The translations under genes were made by a program, and so were the position numbers. The notes beneath the pieces are model-generated. The model saw only the letters and a list, made by a program, of their open reading frames with translations. It had not been told where the DNA came from and did not search any database. Below are positions 8,952 to 17,341 of a stretch of 64,000 nucleotides of DNA, one piece after another. The first letter of the stretch is position 1. Every line of letters begins with the position of its first letter. The stretch comes from Phyllobacterium myrsinacearum (GTDB taxonomy: Bacteria; Pseudomonadota; Alphaproteobacteria; Rhizobiales; Rhizobiaceae): contig NZ_JACGXN010000004.1 in the NCBI RefSeq assembly GCF_014138285.1, positions 248,001 through 312,000 on the forward strand, written 5' to 3'.

Positions 8952-9750
8952 GTTCACCGGGAGTAGGCGGGCAGTTCGCATAAATGATCTCGCGGGTTTT
9001 CCGATCATCCGCAAACCATAGCTCTGCCCTTGGAGACGATGTCGTGACATCCTGCGGCAGGCCGGGAACTGTCTGTATTGTGAAGAATGACAAGGGGCCG
9101 AACCGGCTGTTGAAACGCAGTACCAGGTGCGTGTCCACCGCTTCACTGGTGCGCGGCTGCGTCGAGATGTTGAATCGCTTCCATAGGCTTTCTTCAAAAC
9201 GATCGATCCGCGGGCGTAGGGCCGGTGTTACCCATTCCTCCATGCGCAGCTGATTCAGAAAGGCGAGTGCCGGGCAGATGGGGTCCAGCACCTGGGATAA
9301 CAGTCCGTCATCGGCAGTCAGGCAATCAATCATATCGAGATGTGCTGCTGCTTCGCCCATGCGGTTTATGTAGTTGGGCATCAACTCGCCGCATAACCAG
9401 CGTCCGCCGTGATTGATTTCCATGACATGCCATTCCGGGCAGAAGATGTGCGCAGGCATCGGACTGTGCGCCTCGATTGCTCCCCGCATGCCTCTCAAAG
9501 ATGGCGATTTCATCACTTGCGGATTGTAATGCAGTGCGGTGTAGCCAGCCAACAGCAGCATGGCGTTCGTCACGGAAGCTGGTGCATCGAGTTCTGCCAG
9601 CCATTTTGTTAGGAGAGCCTGACTCGGCCGGGCGCGATCCCTTTCTATGAAGCTCACATGCCGTTGTGAAATACCCAGACGCAATGACAGTTCCAGCTGT
9701 GTAACGTTGCCTGCGACGCGAAGCCGCCTCAGTTTATCGCCCAAGTCCAT
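8935..9750 (-). CDS. XRE-family transcriptional regulator with MmyB-like ligand domain
   Basis: A 271-residue putative DNA-binding regulator. Residues 1 to about 60 form an XRE helix-turn-helix (DKLRRLRVAGNVTQLELSLRLGIS, then RHVSFIERDRARPS). The remainder resembles the MmyB-like PAS-type domain, with the PAHIFCPEWHVMEINHG segment and a C-terminal PLSFFTIQT...ELWFADD region. MmyB-type proteins are thought to bind fatty-acid-like ligands. It converges on the giant gene and lies between it and the T3SS operons, so it could control them, but nothing in the sequence proves this. An ACTCACAG sequence, close to the T3SS-linked octamer, lies about 40 bp upstream of its start (9788-9795). Confidence 0.8.
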   Translation of the reverse strand: MDLGDKLRRLRVAGNVTQLELSLRLGISQRHVSFIERDRARPSQALLTKWLAELDAPASVTNAMLLLAGYTALHYNPQVMKSPSLRGMRGAIEAHSPMPAHIFCPEWHVMEINHGGRWLCGELMPNYINRMGEAAAHLDMIDCLTADDGLLSQVLDPICPALAFLNQLRMEEWVTPALRPRIDRFEESLWKRFNISTQPRTSEAVDTHLVLRFNSRFGPLSFFTIQTVPGLPQDVTTSSPRAELWFADDRKTREIIYANCPPTPGEQVQAG

Positions 9751-9957
9751 GATGATGTCCCCTGCGAATAGTCATTCAGATGCCATTACTCACAGCCATG
9801 CTCCGGATTGAAGAAGGATAGCCGTCAATCGCCTTATTTTATCCTCTGTTTGAGAGATATGACTTTTTGTGAACCGTCCCATGCGTTGGAAGCATTGGCT
9901 TATCAATTAATATGTTTTATGTTAACGTCAAACACTTGGGGTAGCTGGTACATAGAA

Positions 9958-10428
9958 ATGTCGACTGCGAAAGTACTAATTAACACACAATCACTCACAA
10001 TAGAGCTTGAAGGCGAAGATGAGTTCGTTAGAACATATCTCGACAAGCTTATGCCTATTTTGGAGCGATCAAAATTTGGCGAAGATGGGAATGTCGACGG
10101 AGAGACCGGATTGCCGGAAAATCTCCAGGCCATTGCCTCTGCCAAGTCCGCCGGTGCTGTGGCATCCCGAAAGCGCGTCAGGTCAACCTCAGCGTCGGGC
10201 GGTTCATGCCGCGAGCGTGTCAAACAACTTCGTGAAAATGGTTTCTTTGATAACCCCCACGGTATTGGCGAGATCGTTAAAGAGTTGAACGATCAAGGTT
10301 TCCCTCATAGTATCAATCAGGTTGGAGCGGCGCTGTCTACTATGTTCGGCCGCAACGAAATCGAACGCAGCAAGGTCGACAAGAAGTATTCGTACTTCTG
10401 GAGTTCGAGCCAGATTAAAGCTGCCTGA
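9958..10428 (+). CDS. Small protein with C-terminal winged-helix-like region
   Basis: I take the ATG at 9958 (156 residues); the frame is open further upstream to 9808, but that extension is Cys- and hydrophobic-rich and lacks a good ribosome site. The N-terminal 30 residues look like a short strand-helix unit, followed by a low-complexity Ser/Ala/Arg linker. The C-terminal 65 residues (CRERVKQLRENGFFDNPHG, then IGEIVKELNDQGF and a KKYSYFW ending) have the helix pattern and closing beta-wing expected of a winged-helix DNA-binding domain. I do not recognise the family. It lies between the giant gene and the T3SS operon and may be regulatory; the ORF appears genuine but its function is unknown. 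Confidence 0.55.
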   Translation: MSTAKVLINTQSLTIELEGEDEFVRTYLDKLMPILERSKFGEDGNVDGETGLPENLQAIASAKSAGAVASRKRVRSTSASGGSCRERVKQLRENGFFDNPHGIGEIVKELNDQGFPHSINQVGAALSTMFGRNEIERSKVDKKYSYFWSSSQIKAA

Positions 10429-10947
10429 TATTAACCGAACGGTTTTTCAGTCGTATAGAATATCCAGCAAGCCGGGTTCAGACGCACGACCCCGGCCGCT
10501 TAGTTAATTGCGCATTGTGCAAGCGCGTAACGTATCTGACGCGCAACGGCAGCACTGATTTAACTGCTTGGTTTAATCCGTTATTATTGTGAATCGGTCA
10601 CGGCGGCATGTTAGCTGTGCTGCAGTAACAATTTTTCATATTCAAAAAAATTGAACATGTGTCAATTCATGTCAGTAATATGATTGAATATGTTCAAACA
10701 TGTCTCACAAAGGTTAAGAGAAATTGTTTTGACCTGGACTTGGCACAACATTATCGTCTAATGGCCAAATCGTTTTGGAGAGCTTGTCCGGAATTTTCGT
10801 TCTCTTGAAAATGTCTCTTACGCATAACCTCGCAGGTAATCGCCAAACAGCAACTGCGGTGTCATGTTGCCCCTCCCCAAAGGATGCTACCATACAAGTC
10901 AGGTGGTATTCCTAGTTGCAGTCACCCTGAAACAGGATCCCAGCCAA
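10429..10947. promoter_or_regulatory. Long intergenic region with nested dyads
   Basis: About 520 bases without a convincing gene, AT-rich from about 10560 to 10760. It holds nested symmetric elements: ACATG, 8 bases, CATGT at 10655-10672; TTGAA, TATG, TTCAA at 10684-10697; and TTGAACAT at 10651-10658 matched by ATGTTCAA at 10690-10697. A TCACAA follows at 10705. These look like regulator-binding dyads in a promoter region serving the thioesterase gene, but no regulator can be assigned. No tRNA or terminator is seen. Confidence 0.4.
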
Positions 10948-11445
10948 ATGCGGTCACTTGCCCGAGAATGGATAGACGAAATTCTATTGAGGACACCCTT
11001 TGCGCGCAGTCTTGGTATTATATTCCTTTCTGCTCATGGTGATGCCGTAAAGATGAGACTCCCGGTTCAGGGAGATGTAACTCAGTTGCCAAATAATGTT
11101 CATAGCGGTGCGATTGCTGCCTTTATAGAGGTCTCCGGATCGGCAGCGGCAGTGCTGGGAGCAGGAAATCTATCTATCGCCGGTTGTGCGACGACCCAAC
11201 TCAACATCACGTTTCTGTCCCTGGGTGATAGCCGGTACCTTGACGCAAATGCGACCATTGTGCATCGCACCGGTACCCAGGCCGTCGTGGATGTAACCAT
11301 AACAAGCGATGACGGCCGTCCTATTGCGAAGGCAACAACGGTGTGCCGCATTTTCGAGAAACGTGCTGTCGTTCCCGCACCTCCGGTCTCGTTCTTCCGT
11401 CCCTTTGTTGTGCAGAACTCCGGCGATCAACGTAACGCCCGGTAA
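10948..11445 (+). CDS. PaaI-family hotdog-fold thioesterase
   Basis: A 165-residue protein from the ATG at 10948 (AGGA lies 10 bp upstream); an in-frame ATG at 10864 would add 28 residues that do not fit the family. It shows the hotdog-fold core, with the NNVHSGAIAAFIEVSGSAAA segment (the family's HGG-type active-site helix) and a C-terminal ANATIVHRTGTQAVVDVTIT strand set followed by KATTVCRIF. PaaI-like enzymes hydrolyse acyl-CoA thioesters in the cytoplasm; the substrate here is unknown. It converges with sctT (9 bp between stops) and has no evident link to secretion. Cys replaces no obvious catalytic residue; the catalytic Asp is not certain from reading alone. Confidence 0.7.
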   Translation: MRSLAREWIDEILLRTPFARSLGIIFLSAHGDAVKMRLPVQGDVTQLPNNVHSGAIAAFIEVSGSAAAVLGAGNLSIAGCATTQLNITFLSLGDSRYLDANATIVHRTGTQAVVDVTITSDDGRPIAKATTVCRIFEKRAVVPAPPVSFFRPFVVQNSGDQRNAR

Positions 11446-11454
11446 GGCTTTCCC

Positions 11455-12288
11455 CTATGGGGTGGTGTTCGACTTGGCCTCAAAGAACGCGCTGACGTTC
11501 TGGCCCAGGCGTCCAAGCTCTGTTTGCATTTGCGGGATAAGATAGACCGCGTACAGCGCGATCAGCAGCGCGAATATCAGGTTTTTGACGGCCATCGACA
11601 GATCGAACACGTGGAGCTGCGGCGCCATGCGCGAGAGAAAGGCCAGCATCAGATCGGCAATCAATAGCGCCAGAACGATGGGTCCGATCTGAACGAGCGC
11701 CATCTGCATCATGCCATTTACCGTTCCGATGAACAGCGGCAGGGTCGCACCCGTGAGCACCGGCACGAAATCGGTTACCGGCCAGATACGGTAACTGTTG
11801 TAGAAGCTGTCCAACAGGACCAGAAAACCACCCGATGAGAAAAACAGGACGATCACGGCAAGAGCGAAAAATGTTCCCGTAATGCTGGTTTCTGTGACGG
11901 ATTGGGGATCGACGAGCTGTGCTGCCGTGGAGCCGCGTTGCAGGTCTATGAGATCTCCGGCAATTTCCGCCGCCCAGAATGGAATGCTGAAAAGGAAGCC
12001 TATTGCGAAACCGATGACAAATTCCTTGATCATCATCGCACCCAGCCACGGGATGGTCATTGGCGGGCGGCTTGCAAGGGTGCGCATAATCTCGGGAATA
12101 ACAGGCACGCTGATGGCCAGTGCCACCCCGGATCGGATAGGTCCTGTAATGCCGAGCCGAACAAATATGGGCGAAATGGTCATCAGGCCAAAACCCCGCG
12201 CCATCGCGATGGACGTGGCCAGAAGTATGGCATAGCCAGCTTCGAATAATGGCAGCGTGATCATTTGCTGTTCCATCGGCGCACTCAA
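11455..12288 (-). CDS. sctT: T3SS export apparatus protein SctT (RhcT/FliR family)
   Basis: Inner-membrane component of the T3SS export gate; with SctR and SctS it forms the helical pore entered by substrates. The 277-residue product has about six hydrophobic segments and family hallmarks near the C-terminus (LIADLMLAFLSRMAPQLHVF, then a MAVKN motif). The start is ambiguous: TTG at 12288 overlaps the sctS stop as TTGA, and ATG at 12276 is the alternative. It is the last gene of a leftward operon that begins at sctC1. In classical rhizobial loci rhcU would follow; here sctU is 15 kb away on the other strand. Confidence 0.93.
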   Translation of the reverse strand: MSAPMEQQMITLPLFEAGYAILLATSIAMARGFGLMTISPIFVRLGITGPIRSGVALAISVPVIPEIMRTLASRPPMTIPWLGAMMIKEFVIGFAIGFLFSIPFWAAEIAGDLIDLQRGSTAAQLVDPQSVTETSITGTFFALAVIVLFFSSGGFLVLLDSFYNSYRIWPVTDFVPVLTGATLPLFIGTVNGMMQMALVQIGPIVLALLIADLMLAFLSRMAPQLHVFDLSMAVKNLIFALLIALYAVYLIPQMQTELGRLGQNVSAFFEAKSNTTP

Positions 12289-12560
12289 CGCGTCATGGCG
12301 GGGAACTCATCAAGGACGCGGCTGGCGAGAGAAGTGACTTGGACCCCGAGCGCCGGGCCCGCAACTATCAACACGAGCATGACGGCCACAAGTTTTACCG
12401 TTTGTGGCAGCGTCTGGTCCTGAATTTGTGTCAGAGCCTGAAGCAGGCCGACGCTGATGCCGACGATGATAGCGACGATCAATGCCGGCGCTGAGACCAG
12501 GAGAACGGTCAGCAGCGCACTCTGCATCTGGGCGAGAAAGGCAGTCTGCATGTTTTTCAC
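12285..12560 (-). CDS. sctS: T3SS export apparatus protein SctS (RhcS/FliQ family)
   Basis: A 91-residue inner-membrane protein with two hydrophobic helices, the usual FliQ/SctS size and layout. The diagnostic region is LLQALTQIQDQTLPQTVKLV between the helices, which matches the family's TQ(I/L)Q(D/E)QTL(P/S) consensus. It packs with SctR and SctT to form the export gate. A GTG at 12560 overlaps the sctR stop as GTGA and an ATG lies three codons in. The tight overlaps on both sides imply translational coupling. Confidence 0.94.
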   Translation of the reverse strand: MKNMQTAFLAQMQSALLTVLLVSAPALIVAIIVGISVGLLQALTQIQDQTLPQTVKLVAVMLVLIVAGPALGVQVTSLASRVLDEFPAMTR

Positions 12561-13210
12561 CTGTAACTGAGAATGAGTCCGTGCATGAGCCGCGACCAGC
12601 CGTCGACGGAAACGAACAGGAATATCTTGAGAGGGATGGAGATCAGGGTAGGGGATACCATCATCATACCCATCGCCATCAGGACGTTCGACACAATGAG
12701 GTCGATAACCAGAAAGGGGATGTAGAGGAGGAATCCGATCTGGAATGCGCGGGATAATTCCGAACTGACGAACGAGGGCACAAGAACCACCAGATCGTCG
12801 GGTTTTACATTCGCCCGCGCTTCTTCCGACCAGATACCTTCGGTCGATTGAAGGAAGAACTGCCGTTCGCTTTCGGCGGAATAACGCGCCAGATGCTCTT
12901 GCAGCGGACCACGCACCACATTGGCTGCGCGTGTTATCCCTTCGACATTGCTGAGATCGATCGACTGTGTTTCCGCTGCCCGGTAAATGTTTCCAACCAA
13001 CGGGGCCGTAACATAGACTGTCAGGATAAGAGCGATGCCGTACAGCACCAGGTTTGGTGGCGATTGCTGGATGCCCAGGGCATTGCGAACGAGAAACAAA
13101 ACAATGGAAATTTTAAGAAAACCCGTCATCGTCACGACGGCCAGCGGTATGAATCCCACCGACGTGACCAGCAATAGAATGGGAAGGATGTTGCCCTGAA
13201 GGTCAGTCAT
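12557..13210 (-). CDS. sctR: T3SS export apparatus protein SctR (RhcR/FliP family)
   Basis: Core export-gate protein of about 217 residues, with N-terminal hydrophobic segments, a periplasmic loop of about 80 residues, and the strongly conserved C-terminal half (LVPSFVSSELSRAFQIGFL, then LIVSNVLMAMGMMMVSP and LPLK-type sequence). ATG at 13210 overlaps the end of sctQ by 8 bp; a TTG at 13219 is also possible. Length and motif spacing match RhcR/FliP. Function is well established for the family: five copies assemble with SctS and SctT at the centre of the inner-membrane ring. Confidence 0.94.
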   Translation of the reverse strand: MTDLQGNILPILLLVTSVGFIPLAVVTMTGFLKISIVLFLVRNALGIQQSPPNLVLYGIALILTVYVTAPLVGNIYRAAETQSIDLSNVEGITRAANVVRGPLQEHLARYSAESERQFFLQSTEGIWSEEARANVKPDDLVVLVPSFVSSELSRAFQIGFLLYIPFLVIDLIVSNVLMAMGMMMVSPTLISIPLKIFLFVSVDGWSRLMHGLILSYR

Positions 13211-14267
13211 TTGTGCCAAGCTGCAAAATACGAACGCCGAGACCCTCGCCGAGCCTTACGATGTCGCCGCGGCCAATCTTGCGGCCATTCGCGAGGATGG
13301 ATACAGCTCCCTCATTGATCGCTGCCACGGGCACAACACTGCCTTCGGCAAGCTCTTTTATCTCGCGCAGCGACATATCTGTGCGTGCGAGTTCGAATAT
13401 GACGCGAACAGAAAGACTGTCGATCGTTCCGTCGTCCATTGCCGTTCCCCTTTCAGCGAGAATTTGATTGTTGTCCGGTTGTAAAATCGCGGCACGACTC
13501 CAGCCGCTGCGCAGTATGGCCCCACGTTCCGACTCGACGCACCGTGCCTGCAACTGGCCTGCACACAGCGCGTAAAGTTCACCCGGCGTGTTGTGTTCAC
13601 TCATGATCGTATCACCCGGCTGCAATGCGGAAATTTCTGCAATACTGAGGGTCTGGGCACCTGCCAGGAGTTGGACCGGGATGGGTAGTTCATTCACATC
13701 AAGCGGGGTACGCGATGGAAGTTTATCCCATGCCTTGCTGATGAGTTTGCCCGCCTCTGAATTAAGCCCTAACCGGACAACGCCCTCGAAGGACGAAAAT
13801 TCCACATGGAGATCCAGTTCTACGTCCGCCGCATGCAAGTTTGCATCCGGAACGAATTGCACCGGCTGCAGCACGGCCGCTTCAAAGGGTGAAAACAGGT
13901 TCTCGAGTACTGCCTCGATCAGAATTGCCTGCTGAAGGTTTGACAGACTATGGAACAATCCGGGTTTGCACAGTCCTTTCATCAGCAATTCTACGAGGCC
14001 ACCGGGCAAGTCGAGTTGAAAATTCCAGATTCCGGCGGAAACAACGAAGCTGCGAGACGTATCGTTTGCCACCCAAGGGCGTGCCGATAGACCTATCGAT
14101 AGTGGCTGGCCACGCACTTCTGTCTGCAAAGGCTGGCGGCGGCGATACAATGCATTGCGCGCTAACAATGACTCTGGCGAGATGGTGGGAAACGGCGGAG
14201 AGCCAATGGCAAAATCTGCCGATTGCAAAGCGCTTTTTCTGCTTCGAGGCATGATCAAGTCCGCCAT
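13203..14267 (-). CDS. sctQ: T3SS sorting-platform protein SctQ (RhcQ, SpoA/FliN-like)
   Basis: Cytoplasmic C-ring or sorting-platform component of 354 residues. The first about 200 residues are variable; two SpoA-type segments lie in the C-terminal half, one around ELPIPVQLLAGAQTLSIAEISALQPGDTI (within residues 190-230) and one at the end (SVRVIFELARTDMSLREIKELAEGSVVPV and the closing GRGDIVRLGEGLGVRI). A full-length SctQ with both SpoA domains is typical, and no separate short gene is seen. The start at 14267 overlaps sctO; ATG at 14252 is an alternative. SctQ links the ATPase complex to the inner-membrane ring and helps order substrates. Confidence 0.88.
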   Translation of the reverse strand: MADLIMPRSRKSALQSADFAIGSPPFPTISPESLLARNALYRRRQPLQTEVRGQPLSIGLSARPWVANDTSRSFVVSAGIWNFQLDLPGGLVELLMKGLCKPGLFHSLSNLQQAILIEAVLENLFSPFEAAVLQPVQFVPDANLHAADVELDLHVEFSSFEGVVRLGLNSEAGKLISKAWDKLPSRTPLDVNELPIPVQLLAGAQTLSIAEISALQPGDTIMSEHNTPGELYALCAGQLQARCVESERGAILRSGWSRAAILQPDNNQILAERGTAMDDGTIDSLSVRVIFELARTDMSLREIKELAEGSVVPVAAINEGAVSILANGRKIGRGDIVRLGEGLGVRILQLGTND

Positions 14268-14743
14268 GCGTTGGGGGAGGAGGTATGGAAGACGTCGCGT
14301 TCCTCATCTTCCATTTCCGTCCGCAAAAGCGCCGCGGCATCCATTTCCTGTTGGAATGCCGCCTCGAGCTGTTCGAGGGATTTCTTCCGGGCAAGGTAAT
14401 CTGCAGATCTCTTTGACAGATCAATCCGCATTTGATCGAGGTGCGTGCTTGCCTGTGTGTGGGTATCGGCGCTCTCGGCAAGTTGCTGATCGATCGCCAG
14501 AATTTCCTGCCGGTATCGTTCGAGAGTGGCCTGACTGACGGTGTTTCCCGTCAGATTCTGTCGATTTTCGTCGTCGCGGGCATTCAGTGCTGCTGCAAGT
14601 TCAAGCATCTCAGCGTGAGCTCGGTATTTGCGCCATTCAGCGTCGTTGACAAGCGTCTGCTGAACGGACAGGGCATTGACTGCGATCTGCAGACGCATCT
14701 TTCGCAGACGTACTAGCTTTTCGTATCTTTGCTGGTTTTTCAA
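14255..14743 (-). CDS. sctO: T3SS central stalk protein SctO (FliJ-like coiled coil)
   Basis: A protein of about 162 residues that is almost entirely charged helix, as expected of the antiparallel coiled-coil stalk placed between the ATPase and SctV. There is little sequence conservation in the family, so the call rests on position between sctN and sctQ, length and coiled-coil pattern. The best start is TTG at 14743, which overlaps the sctN stop as TTGA and has GGGAG 8-9 bp upstream; GTG at 14758 is an alternative. It corresponds in position to the small gene between rhcN and rhcQ in rhizobial loci. Confidence 0.82.
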   Translation of the reverse strand: MKNQQRYEKLVRLRKMRLQIAVNALSVQQTLVNDAEWRKYRAHAEMLELAAALNARDDENRQNLTGNTVSQATLERYRQEILAIDQQLAESADTHTQASTHLDQMRIDLSKRSADYLARKKSLEQLEAAFQQEMDAAALLRTEMEDEERDVFHTSSPNAWRT

Positions 14744-16077
14744 TTGGCAAGCTCCCACATCCTGTTCAAGGTGTCACTGAACGACGAGTGCTCATGGCTT
14801 TCCTGCCGTAAGAAATCGGTGATGGCCTGATGTTTCTCGACAGCCTTGTCCGTGACTGGGTCCGAGCCTGCCTTGTATTCATTGACGCGAAGCAGCAATT
14901 CCACCTCTTCGTAGCGTGCCATCATCTCGCGGATCGCGGTGGCATTTGCCTTGTGTTCTTCATCGGCAACGGCATCCATCAATCGGCTTCGGCTGCGCAA
15001 AATATCGATCGCGGGAAAATGATTCTTCTCGGCCAACTGGCTGCTCAGCGACACATGGCCATCCAGAATGGCTTTTACTTCTTCCGCCACCGGATCCAGA
15101 GTCTCATCGCCCTCGGTCAGCACGGTGTAGAGGCCGGTGATTGATCCGCCCACGCCAGGGCCAGAACGTTCCAGCAAGCGCGGAAGGGCGGCGAACAATG
15201 ATGGAGGATAGGCACGCCTCGTGCCTGGTTCGCCCGCGGCGAGCCCAATTTCTCGTTGCGCGCGTGCAAAGCGTGTAACGCTATCCATCAATAGCAGGAC
15301 GTCTTTGCCTTCATCGCGGAAGTATTCTGCAATCGCCGTGGCACAGTGCGCGGCCTTGACCCGTTCGATTGCCGGGCGATCGGAGGTCGCAACGACGGTC
15401 ACAGCTCGTTTCCTGCCTTCGATACCCAACTGAACATCAATGAACTCGCGCACCTCCCTGCCGCGCTCGCCAATCAGCGCTATGACAACGACGTCAGCCT
15501 TTGTCCCGCGGACGATGCTGGAGATCAGCGAGGATTTTCCGGCTCCCGGAGCACCGAAAATACCGATACGCTGGCCACGGGCGACCGTCAAAAGCCCATC
15601 GATCGCACGTATACCGAGCTGGAGCGGATCGCGAACAAGGTCCCTTTGCAAGGCATTCACAGGTTCTGCCAGGGTTGGGTACAGCGCCACAATCCCCCCG
15701 CTTGCTTCAGAATTCTCGCTGTTGTCACTGATGATATCGCCAAGTGCATTGACCACGCATCCCAACAGGCCGGGGCCAACGGGAACCTGCATGATGCTGC
15801 CCGTAGGGATAACCTCGGCCCGTGTGGACATGCCAGCCATATCGCCGATGGGGCTGAGAACAGCCTCATCATTGTCAAAGCCGATCACTTCGGCCGGAAT
15901 GGTGCGTCCTGACACAGGATCACGGATTTCGCATAATTCACCAATCCGGACCATCGGCAACGAGGCATGGATAATCACCCCCGTTATCCGGCGTACGCGT
16001 CCGTGGACCTGCAGCGGATGGGCGCTGATCGCTGCCTTGTGAAAACGGCTCATGAGCAGGCTGAGATCGCTTTGCAT
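14740..16077 (-). CDS. sctN: T3SS ATPase SctN (RhcN)
   Basis: Cytoplasmic hexameric ATPase (445 residues) that releases chaperones and unfolds substrates. It shows the F1-beta-like order: N-terminal beta-barrel, Walker A GAPGAGKSS, VIALIGERGREVREF, Walker B-type DVLLLMDSVTRFARAQREIGL, and the T3SS-specific GEPGTRRAYPPS and SITGLYTVL sequences. The C-terminal part ends in a helical region containing a RVNEYKAGSD-like segment. Length is normal. It lies 5 bp downstream of sctL, its regulator, in the same operon. Confidence 0.96.
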   Translation of the reverse strand: MQSDLSLLMSRFHKAAISAHPLQVHGRVRRITGVIIHASLPMVRIGELCEIRDPVSGRTIPAEVIGFDNDEAVLSPIGDMAGMSTRAEVIPTGSIMQVPVGPGLLGCVVNALGDIISDNSENSEASGGIVALYPTLAEPVNALQRDLVRDPLQLGIRAIDGLLTVARGQRIGIFGAPGAGKSSLISSIVRGTKADVVVIALIGERGREVREFIDVQLGIEGRKRAVTVVATSDRPAIERVKAAHCATAIAEYFRDEGKDVLLLMDSVTRFARAQREIGLAAGEPGTRRAYPPSLFAALPRLLERSGPGVGGSITGLYTVLTEGDETLDPVAEEVKAILDGHVSLSSQLAEKNHFPAIDILRSRSRLMDAVADEEHKANATAIREMMARYEEVELLLRVNEYKAGSDPVTDKAVEKHQAITDFLRQESHEHSSFSDTLNRMWELAN

Positions 16078-16082
16078 GACCG

Positions 16083-16694
16083 TCAGACCGCTCCGAATTC
16101 GGCTTCGTCGCGCGCCGCGATCAAAGCTTGGCGGATGATGGACAATTGTGCATCGAGGCCTGCATTGACCACGGCACTGGGCGAGACAATCAGGCAGCTT
16201 TTATTGTCCAGTCTGGGATCCGCGGTAATCCTGACCGGCAAATCTTTTTCGAGCCCAGTTGATATTTCATGCAGGAGTTTCCCAACATCTTTCTCAAGTT
16301 CGGGCGCGACATAGATGGTCAAGGACCGTTCGTGGCGCAGGAGTGCGATGGCATTGCTCGCAAGTCTGGCAATAACGGTTGCGTTGTCGATCTCGCCGAT
16401 TAACTGTTCGACGATAGAAAGACTGAGATCGACCACCTGTTCCTGCAACGCCTCGAGGTCGCGATCAACTTTGGTGGTCGTTTCGGCAACGAGAATTGCG
16501 GCATCCTGCTCGCCCAGTTGCAGGCCCTGACGGTAACCTTCGGCCTTGCTCTCATCGAAGGCGGTCTGTGCCGCGTTGCGGATTGCAGCCGCCTCTTGTC
16601 GTGCGGCAGCCAGCATTTCCTGTGCATCGGTCCATAACGCGGTATCCCGTGCCGATATAATCCGAGCCACAGGTGTTCTGGGCAAATCCATCAT
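16083..16694 (-). CDS. sctL: T3SS ATPase regulator SctL (NolV/RhcL)
   Basis: Stator protein of the ATPase, about 203 residues from the ATG at 16694, which overlaps the sctK stop as ATGA. The longer open frame up to 16817 runs inside sctK and is not supported. The N-terminal half is an Ala/Gln/Glu-rich helix with the GYRQGLQLGEQDAA segment typical of FliH/SctL; the C-terminal half (VVDLSLSIVEQLIGEID, then VRITADPRLDNKSCLIVS) matches the globular domain that binds SctN. Order K-L-N is the classical NolU-NolV-RhcN order. Confidence 0.9.
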   Translation of the reverse strand: MMDLPRTPVARIISARDTALWTDAQEMLAAARQEAAAIRNAAQTAFDESKAEGYRQGLQLGEQDAAILVAETTTKVDRDLEALQEQVVDLSLSIVEQLIGEIDNATVIARLASNAIALLRHERSLTIYVAPELEKDVGKLLHEISTGLEKDLPVRITADPRLDNKSCLIVSPSAVVNAGLDAQLSIIRQALIAARDEAEFGAV

Positions 16695-17341
16695 GCTGCG
16701 GCCATATCGGTTACAGGATTCGATGGATGCCGGACAATGGAGATGGCGTGCAAACCGTTGTCCCCGCGGTGTGCAGGCCGTATCTCCTGATTGGACGGAT
16801 ATTTGAGGCGGAACCACTCATTGATACTGGCGGGCATGCTTTCACGCCAGTTGGAAAGGCAGGCTTGGCCGTCCTTATGCATGGCAGCGAGCAAAGCTTC
16901 CGGGTCGGCAATCGGCTCTCCTGAAACGGCCAGATGCCGGCTTGCCAGGGCAAGCATGTAAACGTCCTGTCCCAGCGTGTCTCGTAATTTGTGGACCGCG
17001 GCCGATTGAATGATCTGGGCAAGCGAATTCGCCAGGAACATTGCACCGCAGCGCAATTCAAACCCGGGAATGTCTTCCGCAGGCATCAACACGAGCTGCA
17101 GATCACGTGCATCCAGCGCGGCTTCATCGGGCAAGGCCGGAAGCGCGAAATGGTCGCGGATGAGGCGCCTTGTGTTGTGTCCGATACGTTGCGCGTTGCG
17201 CAGATACTCGATGCCCTCGGGAAGGAGAACGCCACCCAAACACTCTGATAACCGGCTTGGATGGATAAATTTGGCTGTGTTGTTAAAGTAGGTGCCCCAA
17301 ACGGGCATCAGTTCCTGATTTCCGGGCTGGGCTACTGTCAT
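16691..17341 (-). CDS. sctK: T3SS sorting-platform adaptor SctK (NolU-like)
   Basis: A cytoplasmic protein of 216 residues identified chiefly by position between sctJ and sctL, where rhizobial loci carry nolU. It has FIHPSRLSECLG near the N-terminus, similar to the family's short P-x-x-Y/F-HPSR opening, and an Arg-rich middle. SctK connects SctD to the SctQ pods in systems studied by electron tomography. It overlaps sctJ by 4 bp (ATGA) and sctL by 4 bp, so all three are coupled. The family is poorly conserved, so confidence is lower than for the ATPase. Confidence 0.82.
   Translation of the reverse strand: MTVAQPGNQELMPVWGTYFNNTAKFIHPSRLSECLGGVLLPEGIEYLRNAQRIGHNTRRLIRDHFALPALPDEAALDARDLQLVLMPAEDIPGFELRCGAMFLANSLAQIIQSAAVHKLRDTLGQDVYMLALASRHLAVSGEPIADPEALLAAMHKDGQACLSNWRESMPASINEWFRLKYPSNQEIRPAHRGDNGLHAISIVRHPSNPVTDMAAA

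Noticed and set aside
9983-10000. ACACACAATCACTCACAA, similar to the T3SS-linked repeat
   Set aside because: It lies inside the coding part of the 9958 gene and its spacing is 10 bp, so it is probably coincidental.
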